64,000 bases of DNA, from assembly GCF_020509005.1 (NCBI RefSeq), contig NC_063022.1, forward strand, positions 3,224,001 to 3,288,000. Direction: 5' to 3'. The notes below the pieces were generated by a model. The model was given only the letters and a program-made list of their open reading frames with translations, made no database searches and was not told the origin of the DNA. This DNA comes from Fulvia fulva (lineage: Eukaryota > Ascomycota > Dothideomycetes > Mycosphaerellales > Mycosphaerellaceae). A program made the position numbers and the translations under genes. Shown here one piece after another: positions 1-9,992 of the stretch (its first letter is position 1; the number at the start of each line of letters is the position of its first letter).

Positions 1-1787
1 TCGCGATCGTCGGCGTGGTACTCATAGCAGCGGCATTGCGATGGCATGAACGAAGAAGCAGATCGAGGAGAAGAGCTGGGAGACGGAAAGAGAATCCTGA
101 GAAGAGCGCGAACGGTGAGACGGCAGGCCTACTTCGACGGCCGTCGCAAGATGACGGTGAAGAAGTGCAAGATGATACAGCGATAAGGACATCTCGAAGT
201 GGCACATCAGCGAGCAACTCTTCAGAGTCGACTCGCAGCGGCAACAACACTCCACCTACGAAGCGTGAGGAGAGCGAAGTCCGGTCAGACAGCCCATTGC
301 TGGCAGCTGCAGACAATACCCACTCATCAGGACACCTTCGTCCATCATCCTTCAGACCACGAGCATATCTCCGAGCATGTCTCATGTACCAACCGCCTCC
401 CGTCCCCCTCCTCAGAAGGATCATCCCCGCGAACAGCACGACTCTCATCATCCTCCTCCTCCTCGCCCTCAACATATGGTACCTCCTCTTCAACATCACC
501 TTCTACGACGCCGGCACAGCCTCCTACGCCATCCTTGCAGACCGCGCCGGTCTCCTCTTCGCCGCAAACATGCCATGGCTCTACCTCATGGCCGCCAAGA
601 ACCAGCCTATCAAACTCCTTACGGGTGACAGCTACGAGAACCTCAACTTGATCCATCGCAGACAGGGACAGTGGATGTGCTTCCTGGGAGTCCTACATTT
701 CGGCGCGATGATGCTTGCTTGGTACCTCTCGCTTCCGCGGTACTACACGTTTTGGGGATACTTGGCGATTCCATATGTCACGTGGGGTGTTGGTGCGTGG
801 TTTGCATATGAGGTGTTGTACTTGACGTCGTTGAGCAGTTTTCGGGAGTGGTGGTATGAGCTGTTTTTGGCGAGCCATGTTGGGTTGCAGGTTGTTGCGC
901 TGGTGGCGTTGTGGTTTCATCACTTTAGGGCGGCGCCGTATGTCATGGCTTCGCTAATTATCTTCGTTGCGGACCGCTTGATTTGGAGGGTTGGCATCAA
1001 GACGACGAAGATACAGGCTGAGCTGCAGGTCATGGAAGATGGTGAGACTGTCAAGGTCTCTGGGAACTGGGCGACGGCTTCTCGAAAGAACAGCTGGTGG
1101 CGCAGATGCTTTGGCTACAATGTGAGGTCTGGCTGGCTACCTTCAGAGCATGTCTTCATCACAGTGCCTGGCATCTCGACGAAACATTCCCTACAGTTTC
1201 ACCCGATGACCATCGCTTCCGCAGCACCGGAGGATGAAGGGCAAGCATGGTTCAACCTCATCATTCGCGCCAAGGGAGGCTTCTCCCGGGACTTACTTCA
1301 CTACGCTCGTACGCACTCCACCGCTACTGTGAGGCTCGATGGTCCGTACGGCAGCCTTCACGCCTTAGAAATGCTGCATGCCTCGGATGTGGCCATAATC
1401 GTGGCAGGAGGTTCGGGCATCGCGGTGGCATATCCCATGCTGTGGAATCTCCTCCACCATAAACCGGACTCGAGGCAAAGAGTAGGTCTGATCTGGATCG
1501 TACAAGACGCACGACATATCTCCTGGATCAGTACCGAGCGTCTCGACGAACTTCGAGAGCTGGGGTGCCATATCGTTGTTCCGCCAGCAAGCCGACCGCA
1601 TGGACGGCCTGATGTGAGGCAGCTTCTACGGGACAGCGTTGATGAGCTATCCGAAACTGCGGATGATAAGCTCGGCGTAGTGGTCTCAGGTCCAGACAGC
1701 ATGAACCGGGGCGTGAGGAATGCATGTGCTGCACTTGCCTTAAATGGCAGAGACGTCGAGGTTTCAGTCGAGAAATTTGGATGGTGA
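1..1787 (+). CDS. Ferric reductase / NADPH oxidase-like transmembrane oxidoreductase, 5' partial
   Basis: The frame is open from base 3 to a TGA ending at 1787, so the N-terminus lies outside the window. It would move electrons from cytosolic NADPH through FAD and two hemes across a membrane to ferric iron or oxygen. Numbering residues from the GTG at base 15: an N-terminal hydrophobic stretch is followed by a long basic, Ser-rich loop (about 10-115), then a ferric-reductase transmembrane domain (about 140-325). Candidate heme ligands are H214, H228, H288 and H302/H303, in the spacing typical of FRE proteins. HPMTIAS (396-402) matches the FAD-binding HPFT motif; GPYGS, VAGGSGIA and the C-terminal FGW match the NADPH-binding half. 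The long Ser-rich loop between the first helix and the heme domain is unusual in size. No intron is needed in the visible part. The family is certain; the substrate (iron, copper or oxygen) is not. Confidence 0.9.
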   Translation, partial: AIVGVVLIAAALRWHERRSRSRRRAGRRKENPEKSANGETAGLLRRPSQDDGEEVQDDTAIRTSRSGTSASNSSESTRSGNNTPPTKREESEVRSDSPLLAAADNTHSSGHLRPSSFRPRAYLRACLMYQPPPVPLLRRIIPANSTTLIILLLLALNIWYLLFNITFYDAGTASYAILADRAGLLFAANMPWLYLMAAKNQPIKLLTGDSYENLNLIHRRQGQWMCFLGVLHFGAMMLAWYLSLPRYYTFWGYLAIPYVTWGVGAWFAYEVLYLTSLSSFREWWYELFLASHVGLQVVALVALWFHHFRAAPYVMASLIIFVADRLIWRVGIKTTKIQAELQVMEDGETVKVSGNWATASRKNSWWRRCFGYNVRSGWLPSEHVFITVPGISTKHSLQFHPMTIASAAPEDEGQAWFNLIIRAKGGFSRDLLHYARTHSTATVRLDGPYGSLHALEMLHASDVAIIVAGGSGIAVAYPMLWNLLHHKPDSRQRVGLIWIVQDARHISWISTERLDELRELGCHIVVPPASRPHGRPDVRQLLRDSVDELSETADDKLGVVVSGPDSMNRGVRNACAALALNGRDVEVSVEKFGW

Positions 1788-1931
1788 ACTTGATTTGGCG
1801 CAAGATATGACTGTTGAATAACACTGGATAAGGATGCAGAACAACGACATAGACGACTCTTCCGCAAGCAACATTAAACCTTCTTACCCCTTCAACCACG
1901 TACCCCTCCAGCCACCCACCCCCTCAAAAAT

Positions 1932-2951
1932 CTACACACCCACACCCCCCAACCCAAGATCCACCCTCAACCCAATCTCCCGTCTCCGCAACCCCCTCCG
2001 CCTCCCCCTCCTCGCCTCAATCCTCGAATCCCTCACCGCACCACTCCCCCAAACCCCCTCAACCCCCGCCAACCTCAACTTCACAATCTCCGCATCAATA
2101 TCAAGCCTATCCAGCTGAAGCTGCATCTGCTGCAACTTCTGCCAAGGATTCAGGGACACCCCTGCCGTAGCTAGCCTGGCTGCTTGGAGGTTCTCGTTCG
2201 CCGCAGCTAGTTGTGCTTCCAGTTTCGTCATTCGAAGTTGATGGGCCGCTTGGTCGGCGCGCTCTTCCGCTTCGTCGGAGACGTTATGGAGCGTTAGTGT
2301 GTGCAGGGCGCTGAAGCCGGAGAGTGGCGCTGGGGAGCGGCAGAATGGGAGGGTCGAGGGTGTGGTGTTGATTCTCAGGATTTCGAGGTTGGGGAGGTTT
2401 CGCAAGTTGTCGAGTGCGTCGCTTGTTTCTATCGCGTGGACGTAGGCGAAATCTAGGATGAGGGTTTTGACGTGGGTAAGGTATGGAAGCGCAAGCGTGA
2501 CGCCCTCGAGACTGCGGAGGAGGACTGCGTGGCGCTGCGTGATACTATCGAGGGCTTCGGTGAAGAAGAGGGGGTGCGTTAGGATCCAGTTCCAGGGGTT
2601 CCTGGCGGTCATTTCGGACGCTGGGAGTTTCTTCCAGTTGAGGAGGGCGGCGATGTCGATTGCTTCTGCCCCTTCCTCTTTGGCTCCCTCGCCAGTCGCG
2701 GTGAGATGAGGACCTAGATGCATGGATCCATAGATCATCAGCCTCAGCTCCGGGGGCAGATCGAGCAGACCAGGGCCCTTGCCGGTGTTACGGGGAGTCG
2801 CGCGGAGGTATGAGTTGCCGAGGTGGGAGGACCAGGTTTGCTCGAAGTGTGCTGTGCTGCTTTCGGAAGAGGAGGCGATGGTAGAGGCTATGGTGTCGAA
2901 GTAGCTCGGTCGTGGGGCGCTGGTGGGCGCTGGAGTGGTGTGGTTGGACAT
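1932..2951 (-). CDS. LPxELR-motif (F-box-like/2EXR-related) protein, tandem paralogue A
   Basis: This is an intronless 339-residue protein starting at the ATG at 2951. The conserved core LLDLPPELRLMIY lies near residue 63. It is the N-terminal LPxELR helix found in many fungal F-box-like or 2EXR-type proteins of unknown function. A basic GKGP segment precedes it, and a helical, Ala/Leu-rich region with possible coiled coil follows at about 230-300. It is a clear paralogue of the next gene (3232-4050, same strand): they share the GKGPGLL block, a WILTHP motif and the spacing between them. The C-terminus is Arg-rich (EARRGRRRGLRRRE). The function is not known; adaptor or substrate-recognition roles are only guesses for this class. 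Confidence 0.75.
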   Translation of the reverse strand: MSNHTTPAPTSAPRPSYFDTIASTIASSSESSTAHFEQTWSSHLGNSYLRATPRNTGKGPGLLDLPPELRLMIYGSMHLGPHLTATGEGAKEEGAEAIDIAALLNWKKLPASEMTARNPWNWILTHPLFFTEALDSITQRHAVLLRSLEGVTLALPYLTHVKTLILDFAYVHAIETSDALDNLRNLPNLEILRINTTPSTLPFCRSPAPLSGFSALHTLTLHNVSDEAEERADQAAHQLRMTKLEAQLAAANENLQAARLATAGVSLNPWQKLQQMQLQLDRLDIDAEIVKLRLAGVEGVWGSGAVRDSRIEARRGRRRGLRRREIGLRVDLGLGGVGV

Positions 2952-3231
2952 TTTGGTGACGGTGGTGTGGCGTTATTGGAATGGTGGATGTGGGATGAGA
3001 CGTGAGAGGGAATGGGGTTCGAAGGAGGGTATTTATGGGAAGCATGGTTTGAGGACTGAGGACATATGGCTGAGTCAGGCTGTAAGGACGTTGGTGAGAT
3101 TGGTTGGATAGGGGACGTTGGTTGTTTCGATATGTTCACGCAACGCTAAGGACGATGACGAAGCGACGGATCGGTATAGTTTGAACTGGTATTCACTGGA
3201 TGAGATTATGCTGATATGATATCGAAGCCTT

Positions 3232-4050
3232 CTACCCCCTAAACACCAAATCCCGCAGGTCTTTCGAAAACTGGAGCTTCAACTGCCGACACAACAGTCG
3301 CACATGGTCCAGCTCTCCTAGATATCCACCCTCCGGCTGTTTGCCCCTATGGAATGCATCGAGTACTTGCGTGACTGTCACCAAATCCTGCTCCTTCGCC
3401 TCATAAGCCCACTCTCGCTCCTTGCGAGACTTCTCATACTCAGCCTCGCGTCTGGCACAGCTGGTCAAGATGTGGAGGCCGTACAAAATCTTGCTTGTCT
3501 TTTTGAGCATGTAGCAACACCAGCCCAAGGTATCGCAATCCCCCGGTCGATAGGCTTCGAATGTAAGGTCCCGTAACATCGGAAGCGATGCAACTCGTCG
3601 TACGGCTTTTTCAACCATTTTGCGATCTAAGACGCCGAGATCGAGAGTGGTGCACTCGGCGCTGTGCAGAAAGGGTTTGAACTGTGTGATGTCTTCAAGA
3701 CTGTACATTGCGACCTCATGCATAGCCACAACGAAGTCAAAGCCTTCATTGAAGATTTTGGGATGCGTCAGGATCCAGCTGTAAGATTTGCGGGAGACTT
3801 GTTCGAAGCGCGGAATGTCTCGCCATTCGAGCAAGTCCGCGATATTAAAAGTGTCCGGAGCTACAGAACTCTTGCCAAGCCAAGTTTTCTCGACCAGATG
3901 CTGATATATCTCAAGTCTCAATTCAACCGGGAGATTCAGCAGACCTGGGCCTTTCCCAGTACTCCGTGGAGTCGCTCTAATGTATCCATGTCCGAAGTGC
4001 TCGTGCCATATGTCTTCGAATGACTTCTGCTCGGGAACTGGGTGGGACAT
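3232..4050 (-). CDS. LPxELR-motif protein, tandem paralogue B
   Basis: This is an intronless 272-residue protein beginning MSHPVPEQKSF. The core GLLNLPVELRLEIY sits near residue 40, and WILTHPKIF near 95. It shares these blocks and their order with the gene 280 bp downstream (1932-2951), so the two form a head-to-tail duplicate pair. The N-terminus is about 20 residues shorter than the paralogue, and the C-terminal half, with several Cys and a Lys/Glu-rich helix, has diverged. No signal peptide or membrane segment is visible. The function is unknown. The reading frame is intact and its codon use resembles that of its neighbours. Confidence 0.72.
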   Translation of the reverse strand: MSHPVPEQKSFEDIWHEHFGHGYIRATPRSTGKGPGLLNLPVELRLEIYQHLVEKTWLGKSSVAPDTFNIADLLEWRDIPRFEQVSRKSYSWILTHPKIFNEGFDFVVAMHEVAMYSLEDITQFKPFLHSAECTTLDLGVLDRKMVEKAVRRVASLPMLRDLTFEAYRPGDCDTLGWCCYMLKKTSKILYGLHILTSCARREAEYEKSRKEREWAYEAKEQDLVTVTQVLDAFHRGKQPEGGYLGELDHVRLLCRQLKLQFSKDLRDLVFRG

Positions 4051-4084
4051 GCCAAGTAAGCAGTAAAATGTGCTGTTGGCGGTT

Positions 4085-4605
4085 GTGAACCTCCAAAGGT
4101 AAGCGTAGCGGAGTAGAGCTCTCTACCAACCCTTCTAGACTTTAAAGTAGCGTGCGATCCACGCTACCGCTACCCGACGTATAGTGCTTATTGTACGACG
4201 ACAGATGCGTTAGCGACGAGCGTATATATATGTTTGCGAGTTCGCTAACAGGCACAGCGCGGTAGGTTACGTAACCCTAAAACTTGAAAGTTGACTAATT
4301 AGATGCGCGCTAAGGAATTCTTAGGGCTAGTAATAGAGCTCCACTCCCTCGCTAACGCCTCACCTACGTGCTCGAAAGCTCGCACTTCGGTGTGGCTAGC
4401 GCTCGGTCGCTACGCTTAATAAGCAGTATTCACTTCTTTAGGTAGCTACGACAGTACTCTCGTAGCATGGCAATCGCCACAAACGTGGAAGCGGAAGCGC
4501 TGCACAACGCGCCTCTCTCGGAAATGTTGCTTAGACGGAGGTGCGTAGAGCGTTTTGCGTAGATTACAATCGTTGTCGCTATTTGAAGCGTAGCGGCCAC
4601 CTATT
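4085..4605. repeat. Gene-free island rich in TAGCG/CGCTA words, probable degenerate repeat
   Basis: About 520 bp between two LPxELR genes has no plausible coding frame and a sequence texture unlike its flanks. The pentamer TAGCG or its complement CGCTA recurs many times, often as GTAGCG or CGCTAC. There is also a perfect 8-bp-arm hairpin at 4147-4167 (GTAGCGTG, five-base loop, CACGCTAC) and an alternating TATATATA run near 4225. It looks like a mutated remnant of a repeat or transposon, but no terminal repeats or transposase fragment could be recognised. Base-composition and self-alignment tests were not run. Confidence 0.4.
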
Positions 4606-4784
4606 TTGTGAAGAGTCCCTGCCCTGCATATGCCGCCAAGCCTAATCCTTGCCAGCCGCTCGCGACTTCACTTTGCCGCAACTTCCTCTCATCTCGCTTG
4701 ACTCCTCAAACAGACTCAACAACATCAATCCACGTCGAACACAACAATACCACCTTGCGCCTCGACAACGACCAACAACGAATC

Positions 4785-5546
4785 ATGCAACCACAATCTC
4801 ACTTCCTCCGCTTGCCGGCTGAGCTTCGAAACGTGATCTACTCACACCTTCTTGTCTCACCACCAACCACACGAGTCGAGTGCGCATCCCCACGATGGGA
4901 GACATTCAAACCAGGCGTCTTTCGAGAAGTCACCGCAGACCAATTCCTAGCATCGACTTGCCGCCTACAAGAGACTTCGCCAAGAACTATCTCACACCGC
5001 CCGCGTCGCCATGGCGGAATCAGCACCTCTCTACTCCGAGTGAACAAGCAATGCTACCGCGAGGGCGCCGCCGTGCTTTACGGCAACACACAGGTTGTTA
5101 TGCGAATGGATGGAAATCTCCTACCGGTTCCGAAAGTCGCATTGCCGCATGTTGTGCGCTTCCATCTGGCAATCTCCTCTACAGACCTGTCCGCCGATCT
5201 AACCACTTGGATCGCCGCCAAGGTGCGTTTCGAGCTACCTAGCGTGAGAGTCGTGTCACTCCACATCGACATTGATTTTACGAGAGACGAATGCATCCAG
5301 CCGACGGACCTACGACCGCTGCTGGCAGTCGACACTGAGCGTATTTCATTCGTCATCGATCTTCATGTGAGCAGGACGTGGAGTTGCGATGGCTTGATGA
5401 TGGATGAAGTTTGTGAGAAGGATGACGATGAAGAAGCAGCAAGAGCGGCCAAAATTGAGGCGTTCAGAATGAGAGGATTGCTGATCAATTGCATGGAGCA
5501 GTGGGCTAAGGAAGATGGAAAGAGGTTCAATGTCTTGGAGGGCTGA
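4785..5546 (+). CDS. LPxELR-motif protein (2EXR-like)
   Basis: The start is placed at the ATG at 4785 (MQPQSHFLRLPAELR), because the family motif normally lies within the first 15-20 residues. The in-frame extension upstream to 4608 is low-complexity and reads like 5' leader. The protein is 253 residues. FLRLPAELRNVIYSHLL is at about 7-23, LLRVNKQCYREGAAVLYGN near 85-105 matches the second conserved block of this family (LLRVNRQI-YxEAxxVLY), and the C-terminal half is acidic (EKDDDEEAARA). This is a typical compact LPAELR protein. Its relation to the tandem pair upstream is only at the motif level. The function is unknown. Confidence 0.75.
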   Translation: MQPQSHFLRLPAELRNVIYSHLLVSPPTTRVECASPRWETFKPGVFREVTADQFLASTCRLQETSPRTISHRPRRHGGISTSLLRVNKQCYREGAAVLYGNTQVVMRMDGNLLPVPKVALPHVVRFHLAISSTDLSADLTTWIAAKVRFELPSVRVVSLHIDIDFTRDECIQPTDLRPLLAVDTERISFVIDLHVSRTWSCDGLMMDEVCEKDDDEEAARAAKIEAFRMRGLLINCMEQWAKEDGKRFNVLEG

Positions 5547-6045
5547 GCTTCGAAAAGCAATAGTGATTAGAACCTCTACAAACCCCTCCGAGCACCGTCG
5601 GCCTAAGCAATGTCGTAGAGAGACGCGCGTCATGCAACGCTTCCGTTGGAGCTACATCACTTGGACATATCGAACGGATCAAAATGCCTAAATCTGTCAT
5701 CAAAAGACTCCATCATCTCCTCGCAGGCATAATTGAAGGACTTGGTGCTTTCCGTCCGTGATACTCACAAACTGTATCTGTCAGGAAAGACGTCAGGAAA
5801 GATGCCAAGACAAGACGAAAGAAAGTCACAATCATGTACCGCAAAATCAAATTCGTAAAGTCATACTCATCACACAACATACCTCGCTATGCAATTCAAA
5901 CCCCAAACACGCTATGCAATACACAACCACCACTACTCAATCTATAGCGGCCACCACTCCACCTCAAAAGCATGCCTGCTGCCTCTTACAGTGCGATTTC
6001 CTAACCTCGTCAATCAGCATTTCGAGCTCGCGAGGGACTGAGCGT
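5547..6045. other. Intergenic, convergent 3' ends
   Basis: About 500 bp lies between the stop of the LPxELR gene and the stop of the GH16 gene. No gene, RNA or repeat was recognised. A plus-strand frame that runs on into 7011 is only the antisense of the glucanase gene. Confidence 0.5.
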
Positions 6046-7383
6046 TCAAAGAGCAAAAGCAAGAGCAGCAAACATACCCGCAGCAACAAGCCAGCCCGCC
6101 GTCTCAGCGGTGGATGCCTCCGAGGTAGCAGGCTCAACCCCAGGAGCGATGATGCGCTTGTGGTGGTTGAAAGGGTAGCTTCCGTTACCGTTGTCAGTCG
6201 CGTTGGATGGCATCCTCACATCACCCCCACCACCCGTCTGAACCGTCGTCGGAATCTCCACAGCCGTCTCCTCTTCCTCATGCCGCTTCGCGAGCCCACT
6301 GGCCTTCTGCCCATTATTCGAGTAAAACTTCACAGAGGCGATGTCGAAGTACGAGTCCTTGTAAACCTCCGGGTGATTCGCGACATACTCGTTGCAAGTC
6401 GCGACGCCCGTCTTCTTCGCCGCACCGGAAGACTCCCAAACGTGTCCAGCCCAGTCTCCGCAGAAGTCGAGGTTGAGGATCAGGTACATCTGCGCAAACG
6501 CGGTGGTGTAATCACACCCTGTTCCGGAGAACTTGGCGAGCGGTTTCTGCGTCCAGGTCGCTGGGGTGGGGGTGCCGGCCGCGAGATCCGCGGGGACGTG
6601 GGAGTGTGGGAACATCCACACGGTGATGCTGTCGGGTTGCCAGTCGTGGACGTACACGGCGCCGGCGTCTTTGTTGAAGGAGGGGCCGGCGGTTGCGTAG
6701 GTTTTGATGCCGATTGTGTTGTTGTTGAAGGCTTTGATGGAGCAGCCGGTCGTGGCTGGGATTTTGTCGCCGGCGTTGCAGTTGGCGTCGACGAGGGCGC
6801 CTTGGAAGAGGGAGGTGGTGTTGTCGACCGTGCAGCCGGGGGCTGTGTGAAGGGTCATGGCATTGTTGACGTCTTCGTGGACGTATTCGAGGATGTCCGA
6901 TTCGCCGGCGATGGGCCAGGTTTGACCGTCAGGCGGCGTGCCAAGCATCCAGATTGCTGGCCAGAGACCTGTGGCTACGGGAATGTGGTTGATGTCGATT
7001 ACGGCCATTGAGCCCGCGTCGAACTTGTCTTTGCCGAGGAGACGGACGGAGTTGCGGCCTGGGGTGGGGTTTTTGGTTGTGTGGTCGACGCCCATGTATG
7101 CGGAAGTTTTGTTGGTGGCTTCATCAAAGATATAGCCTACGAGTTTCTGCTCAGCGGCCGACTTCAGATCTTGATACACGACGAAGCCGTTGGTTGGGTC
7201 GGGACCGGTGAAGGCTGTGAAGTGGTTGAAGAAGTCGGCGCCGGTGTAATGGGCGATGAGGGCGTAGGCTGAGCTATTGGGGGATGTTGAGCTGTTGGAG
7301 GGTGCTGCGCGGGCAGCGTGTGGCACTGCTTTGACGAGTGCACAGGAGGCGACCAGCGCCATGGCGAGGGTTTGAGAGACCAT
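6046..7383 (-). CDS. GH16 endo-1,3(4)-beta-glucanase-like protein, secreted, probable GPI anchor
   Basis: The protein has 445 residues and no intron. The start is the ATG at 7383, because it begins directly with a signal peptide (MVSQTLAMALVASCALVKAV); the frame upstream to 7536 is not conserved-looking. The GH16 catalytic signature ExDxxE is complete: E161, D163 and E166 in GESDILEYVHED, with the preceding GLWPAIWMLG typical of laminarinase-type GH16. WDFNLDFCGDWAG-like residues around 350-360 match the C-terminal part of the fungal fold. A Ser/Thr/Asn-rich linker (about 385-425) is followed by a hydrophobic C-terminus (GWLVAAGMFAALAFAL), which suggests a GPI signal and attachment to membrane or wall. 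Its probable role is cleavage or remodelling of cell-wall beta-glucan. Substrate specificity (1,3 versus mixed linkage) cannot be read from the sequence. Confidence 0.9.
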   Translation of the reverse strand: MVSQTLAMALVASCALVKAVPHAARAAPSNSSTSPNSSAYALIAHYTGADFFNHFTAFTGPDPTNGFVVYQDLKSAAEQKLVGYIFDEATNKTSAYMGVDHTTKNPTPGRNSVRLLGKDKFDAGSMAVIDINHIPVATGLWPAIWMLGTPPDGQTWPIAGESDILEYVHEDVNNAMTLHTAPGCTVDNTTSLFQGALVDANCNAGDKIPATTGCSIKAFNNNTIGIKTYATAGPSFNKDAGAVYVHDWQPDSITVWMFPHSHVPADLAAGTPTPATWTQKPLAKFSGTGCDYTTAFAQMYLILNLDFCGDWAGHVWESSGAAKKTGVATCNEYVANHPEVYKDSYFDIASVKFYSNNGQKASGLAKRHEEEETAVEIPTTVQTGGGGDVRMPSNATDNGNGSYPFNHHKRIIAPGVEPATSEASTAETAGWLVAAGMFAALAFAL

Positions 7384-8018
7384 TGTCGGGTAGGATGTGT
7401 GTTGACTCGCTGAAAGTCGTGGAAACAGGTTGCTGATGTCTTGCGTGTGATCGATCAGGATTGTGAGTTGTAGATGCGCTGTCTCAGACAGTCGTATGGT
7501 TCGCAAGTCAGTTGTGCAAGAGTCATGTGTATCCAAACAAGTAAAGCGAACGGTTCTAGAAAGAAGTAGTAGTGTGCTGTGAAGTTGGGTATATGTGTCG
7601 TAGGAGGGAGGTGGTAGTGAAGAAAGAAAATGAACGCCATTGTTGCAGCCAACAATGACACCTCAAAGCCTTGAGTGTTGCGTCACTGTCCTCCATTGTG
7701 TCGTAGGACAATGTGTGAACAAAGACAATTGGAATACTCGCCGTTGTAACAATAGGACAATTGAAGAGCGGGAGCTGCCGAAATGTCTTGGCGATCGATC
7801 GTGTGTGAATGTTGACTTTTTCCTTGGAACATCAATGAATGCATGTAATCGTTACATACCCAAACTACCCGCTCCTCGATGATGCGCCTTGCAATGCCGC
7901 CCGTCCGTCCTCTTTTCGCTCGTGCTCCCGTGATTAGTAGGTAGTAACAGAATGAAGGATGAGTACACTGCGCGGCAGATGCCAGCTCGAAATCGAAAGG
8001 TTCCCGCGAGGGACAGGC
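7384..8018. other. Intergenic: GH16 upstream region and VTS1 3' flank
   Basis: This 635-bp stretch holds the GH16 promoter and leader (from 7384) and the VTS1 3' flank. No other gene is supported. The octamer TGTCGTAGGA occurs at both 7596 and 7700; this may be chance. Confidence 0.45.
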
Positions 8019-9992
8019 TCAAATGCGGCCCTCAGCTTGCGCTTCTCTGACTTGCTCGAAGACCTGTAAACCGTTAGCATGTGCAGGATCGAACATTCTT
8101 GCTGCTCAACATGCCTTCAAGAGTTTGGTGCGTGCGCCCTTAGCAGCAACGCCACGCTTCTCCAGTCCGTCCTCGTCCAATTGCACCAGATCTTGCCATC
8201 TCATGTCTTTCAGGTTGTCGGTGTACTTGTGGAGTCGCAGAGTGCGAAGCCAGTCTGGGACGTTCTTGAGAAGAGAGAGATCGGTCGGATCCTCCGGCGG
8301 CTTCGAGCTGCCTCTACGCCCACGTGGAGACCGTCCACGGTTGATGTCGGAAGCGTCCGAGAGGTAACCCTCGTTGATGCCTCCCATCCCACCCATACCA
8401 CCCATGCCAAAGTTGCCAAGGTTCATTCCGGCCATGCCATTGTTCAGACCGCCCATGCCACCATCGAATGCTGCCAAGTAGCCGTTGTTCTGCGGGGCAT
8501 GCATGCCCGGCTGACCCATGTAGCCCCCTGGCGGTCCGGTGATGGCGATACCTGGTGAGCTAGGTCTCGAGCGTCGACCTTGCATCTGGGCGATGTGCTG
8601 TTGCTGCAGAGCAGCTGCTTGTTGCGGTGTCAGGATCTGCCCAAGCTCGTTGGTCATGAGGGTGTGTGGCACACCTGGCGAAAGTGGCTGCTGACCTTCC
8701 TGAGATCGGGCACGCCTGTACTTTCGTACATCGTCGAGCTGGATGCGGTTGTTGACGGTAGACAAAGCGGCAAGTTTCATGGCAGTTGCGTTGGCCACCA
8801 TATCAGCCTGGTTGGCGCTCTGCTGTTGGCTAAAGTTGGCGGCCATCGGGGTGTTAGTCATCGATGCCCAACTCATGCCGGGTGCATATGGCGAAAGCAT
8901 AGGCATGCCAAAATTGTTGCCGTTGCCATCACCAATATTGGCAGTCTGACTCTGGATGTTGCTGTCGCTGGTCAATGGAAAGGCACGGGAAGAGCGCAGG
9001 CCGGCAGATTGAGGTGGCTGGCTGAATTGACCCATAGGTGAGGGTCCTTGTGGCTGGTGGCTGGAAGAAGATTTGGGTCGGCCGATGGGTGCCTGATTCT
9101 CTGGTGCCGAGGCGCTGGTGCTTCTCCATGGACCAGAAGGAATGCTTGAGCCGTTCTTCTTGTGGTGTGACTGCTCTTCATCAGGCGCAGAGATGGTAGG
9201 CATGTATTGGGAACCACGATCACCCACAGCACTGTTCCGGTTCGACTTGGGCAGGCTGCCAGTCGTCTTTTGGAACTCGGCCTTCTGATCTTCAATAGCA
9301 TTCGCAGCATCTGGGAACATGGACTTGATCGTGTTTGGATCCAGTCCAGACATACGCTTTCCACCAGGAGATGGGGGCGGCTTGCCACCGAATCCGAATG
9401 AGCCGCGCGATCCCTCCACGTTCAGCTTGTTCATGGCATCGTTCATCCTCGAGGACATTGGATCCTTCTCGCCGAATGCAGCAGGTGACAAGACGCCGGA
9501 CATCGGGTGACTCTTGGCCATCTGCTGCAAGACCTGAATGAAGAAGCGGATCTGGACCTGGGTGGTCTGCTGCAGGAGGGCATACAAAGCAGCGGTCCTC
9601 TCCGGCTCACTGAGCACACGGAACCACTGCTCAATAGCGCTCAGCTCGTCCTTGAAGTCCTGGTCAAGTGTTGCGGCAGCCATCTCTTCTAGTGTCGTCT
9701 CATACTGATCAATATCCGCAATCCACTGCTGAGCCGCCTTCTCTGCCACATCTTGCTCGTTGCCAGCGTTCGCGCCCTGGGAGAACTGGCTGTAGTAGAC
9801 CTCGGAGGCAGGTCGAATGCCGCGTGTTGCGAGCGGGGAGGTGGCAGACAGTGCTCCCATGTCGGCGGAGGCACGAAGGTGGTGGCCGGCGGGCGCCATG
9901 GTGCGAGAAGTGGGCGGTCGGAGGGTGGAGCCGGACAAGGAGGAAGTCGAGGCCTCGGGCGTGCTGTTGCGGTTGCCGATAATGTTGGACAT
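8019..9992 (-). CDS. VTS1: VTS1-type SAM-domain RNA-binding protein with a GC-AG intron
   Basis: The exons are 8115-9992 and 8019-8063, giving 640 residues. VTS1/Smaug proteins bind stem-loops in mRNA through a C-terminal SAM domain and recruit the deadenylation machinery. The protein starts with a conserved N-terminal helical region (about 85-185, containing [16 protein letters not shown] and a FIQVLQQM segment). A long Pro/Gln/Ser/Gly-rich disordered middle follows, with GMGGMGG repeats near 535-550. It ends with the SAM domain from about 580 ([20 protein letters not shown], then KGARTKLLK). The frame stops two codons after LLK unless a 51-nt intron (8064-8114) is removed. Its donor is AAG|GCATGT, its branch site TGCTAAC and its acceptor TTTACAG. 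Splicing restores [14 protein letters not shown], the expected SAM end. Family assignment is firm; the splice site was inferred by eye. Confidence 0.93.

Noticed and set aside
5758..7011. A 417-residue plus-strand frame opposite the GH16 gene
   Set aside because: Its Gly/Val/Asp-rich composition is what antisense of a biased gene gives, while the minus strand has a signal peptide and a full GH16 active site.
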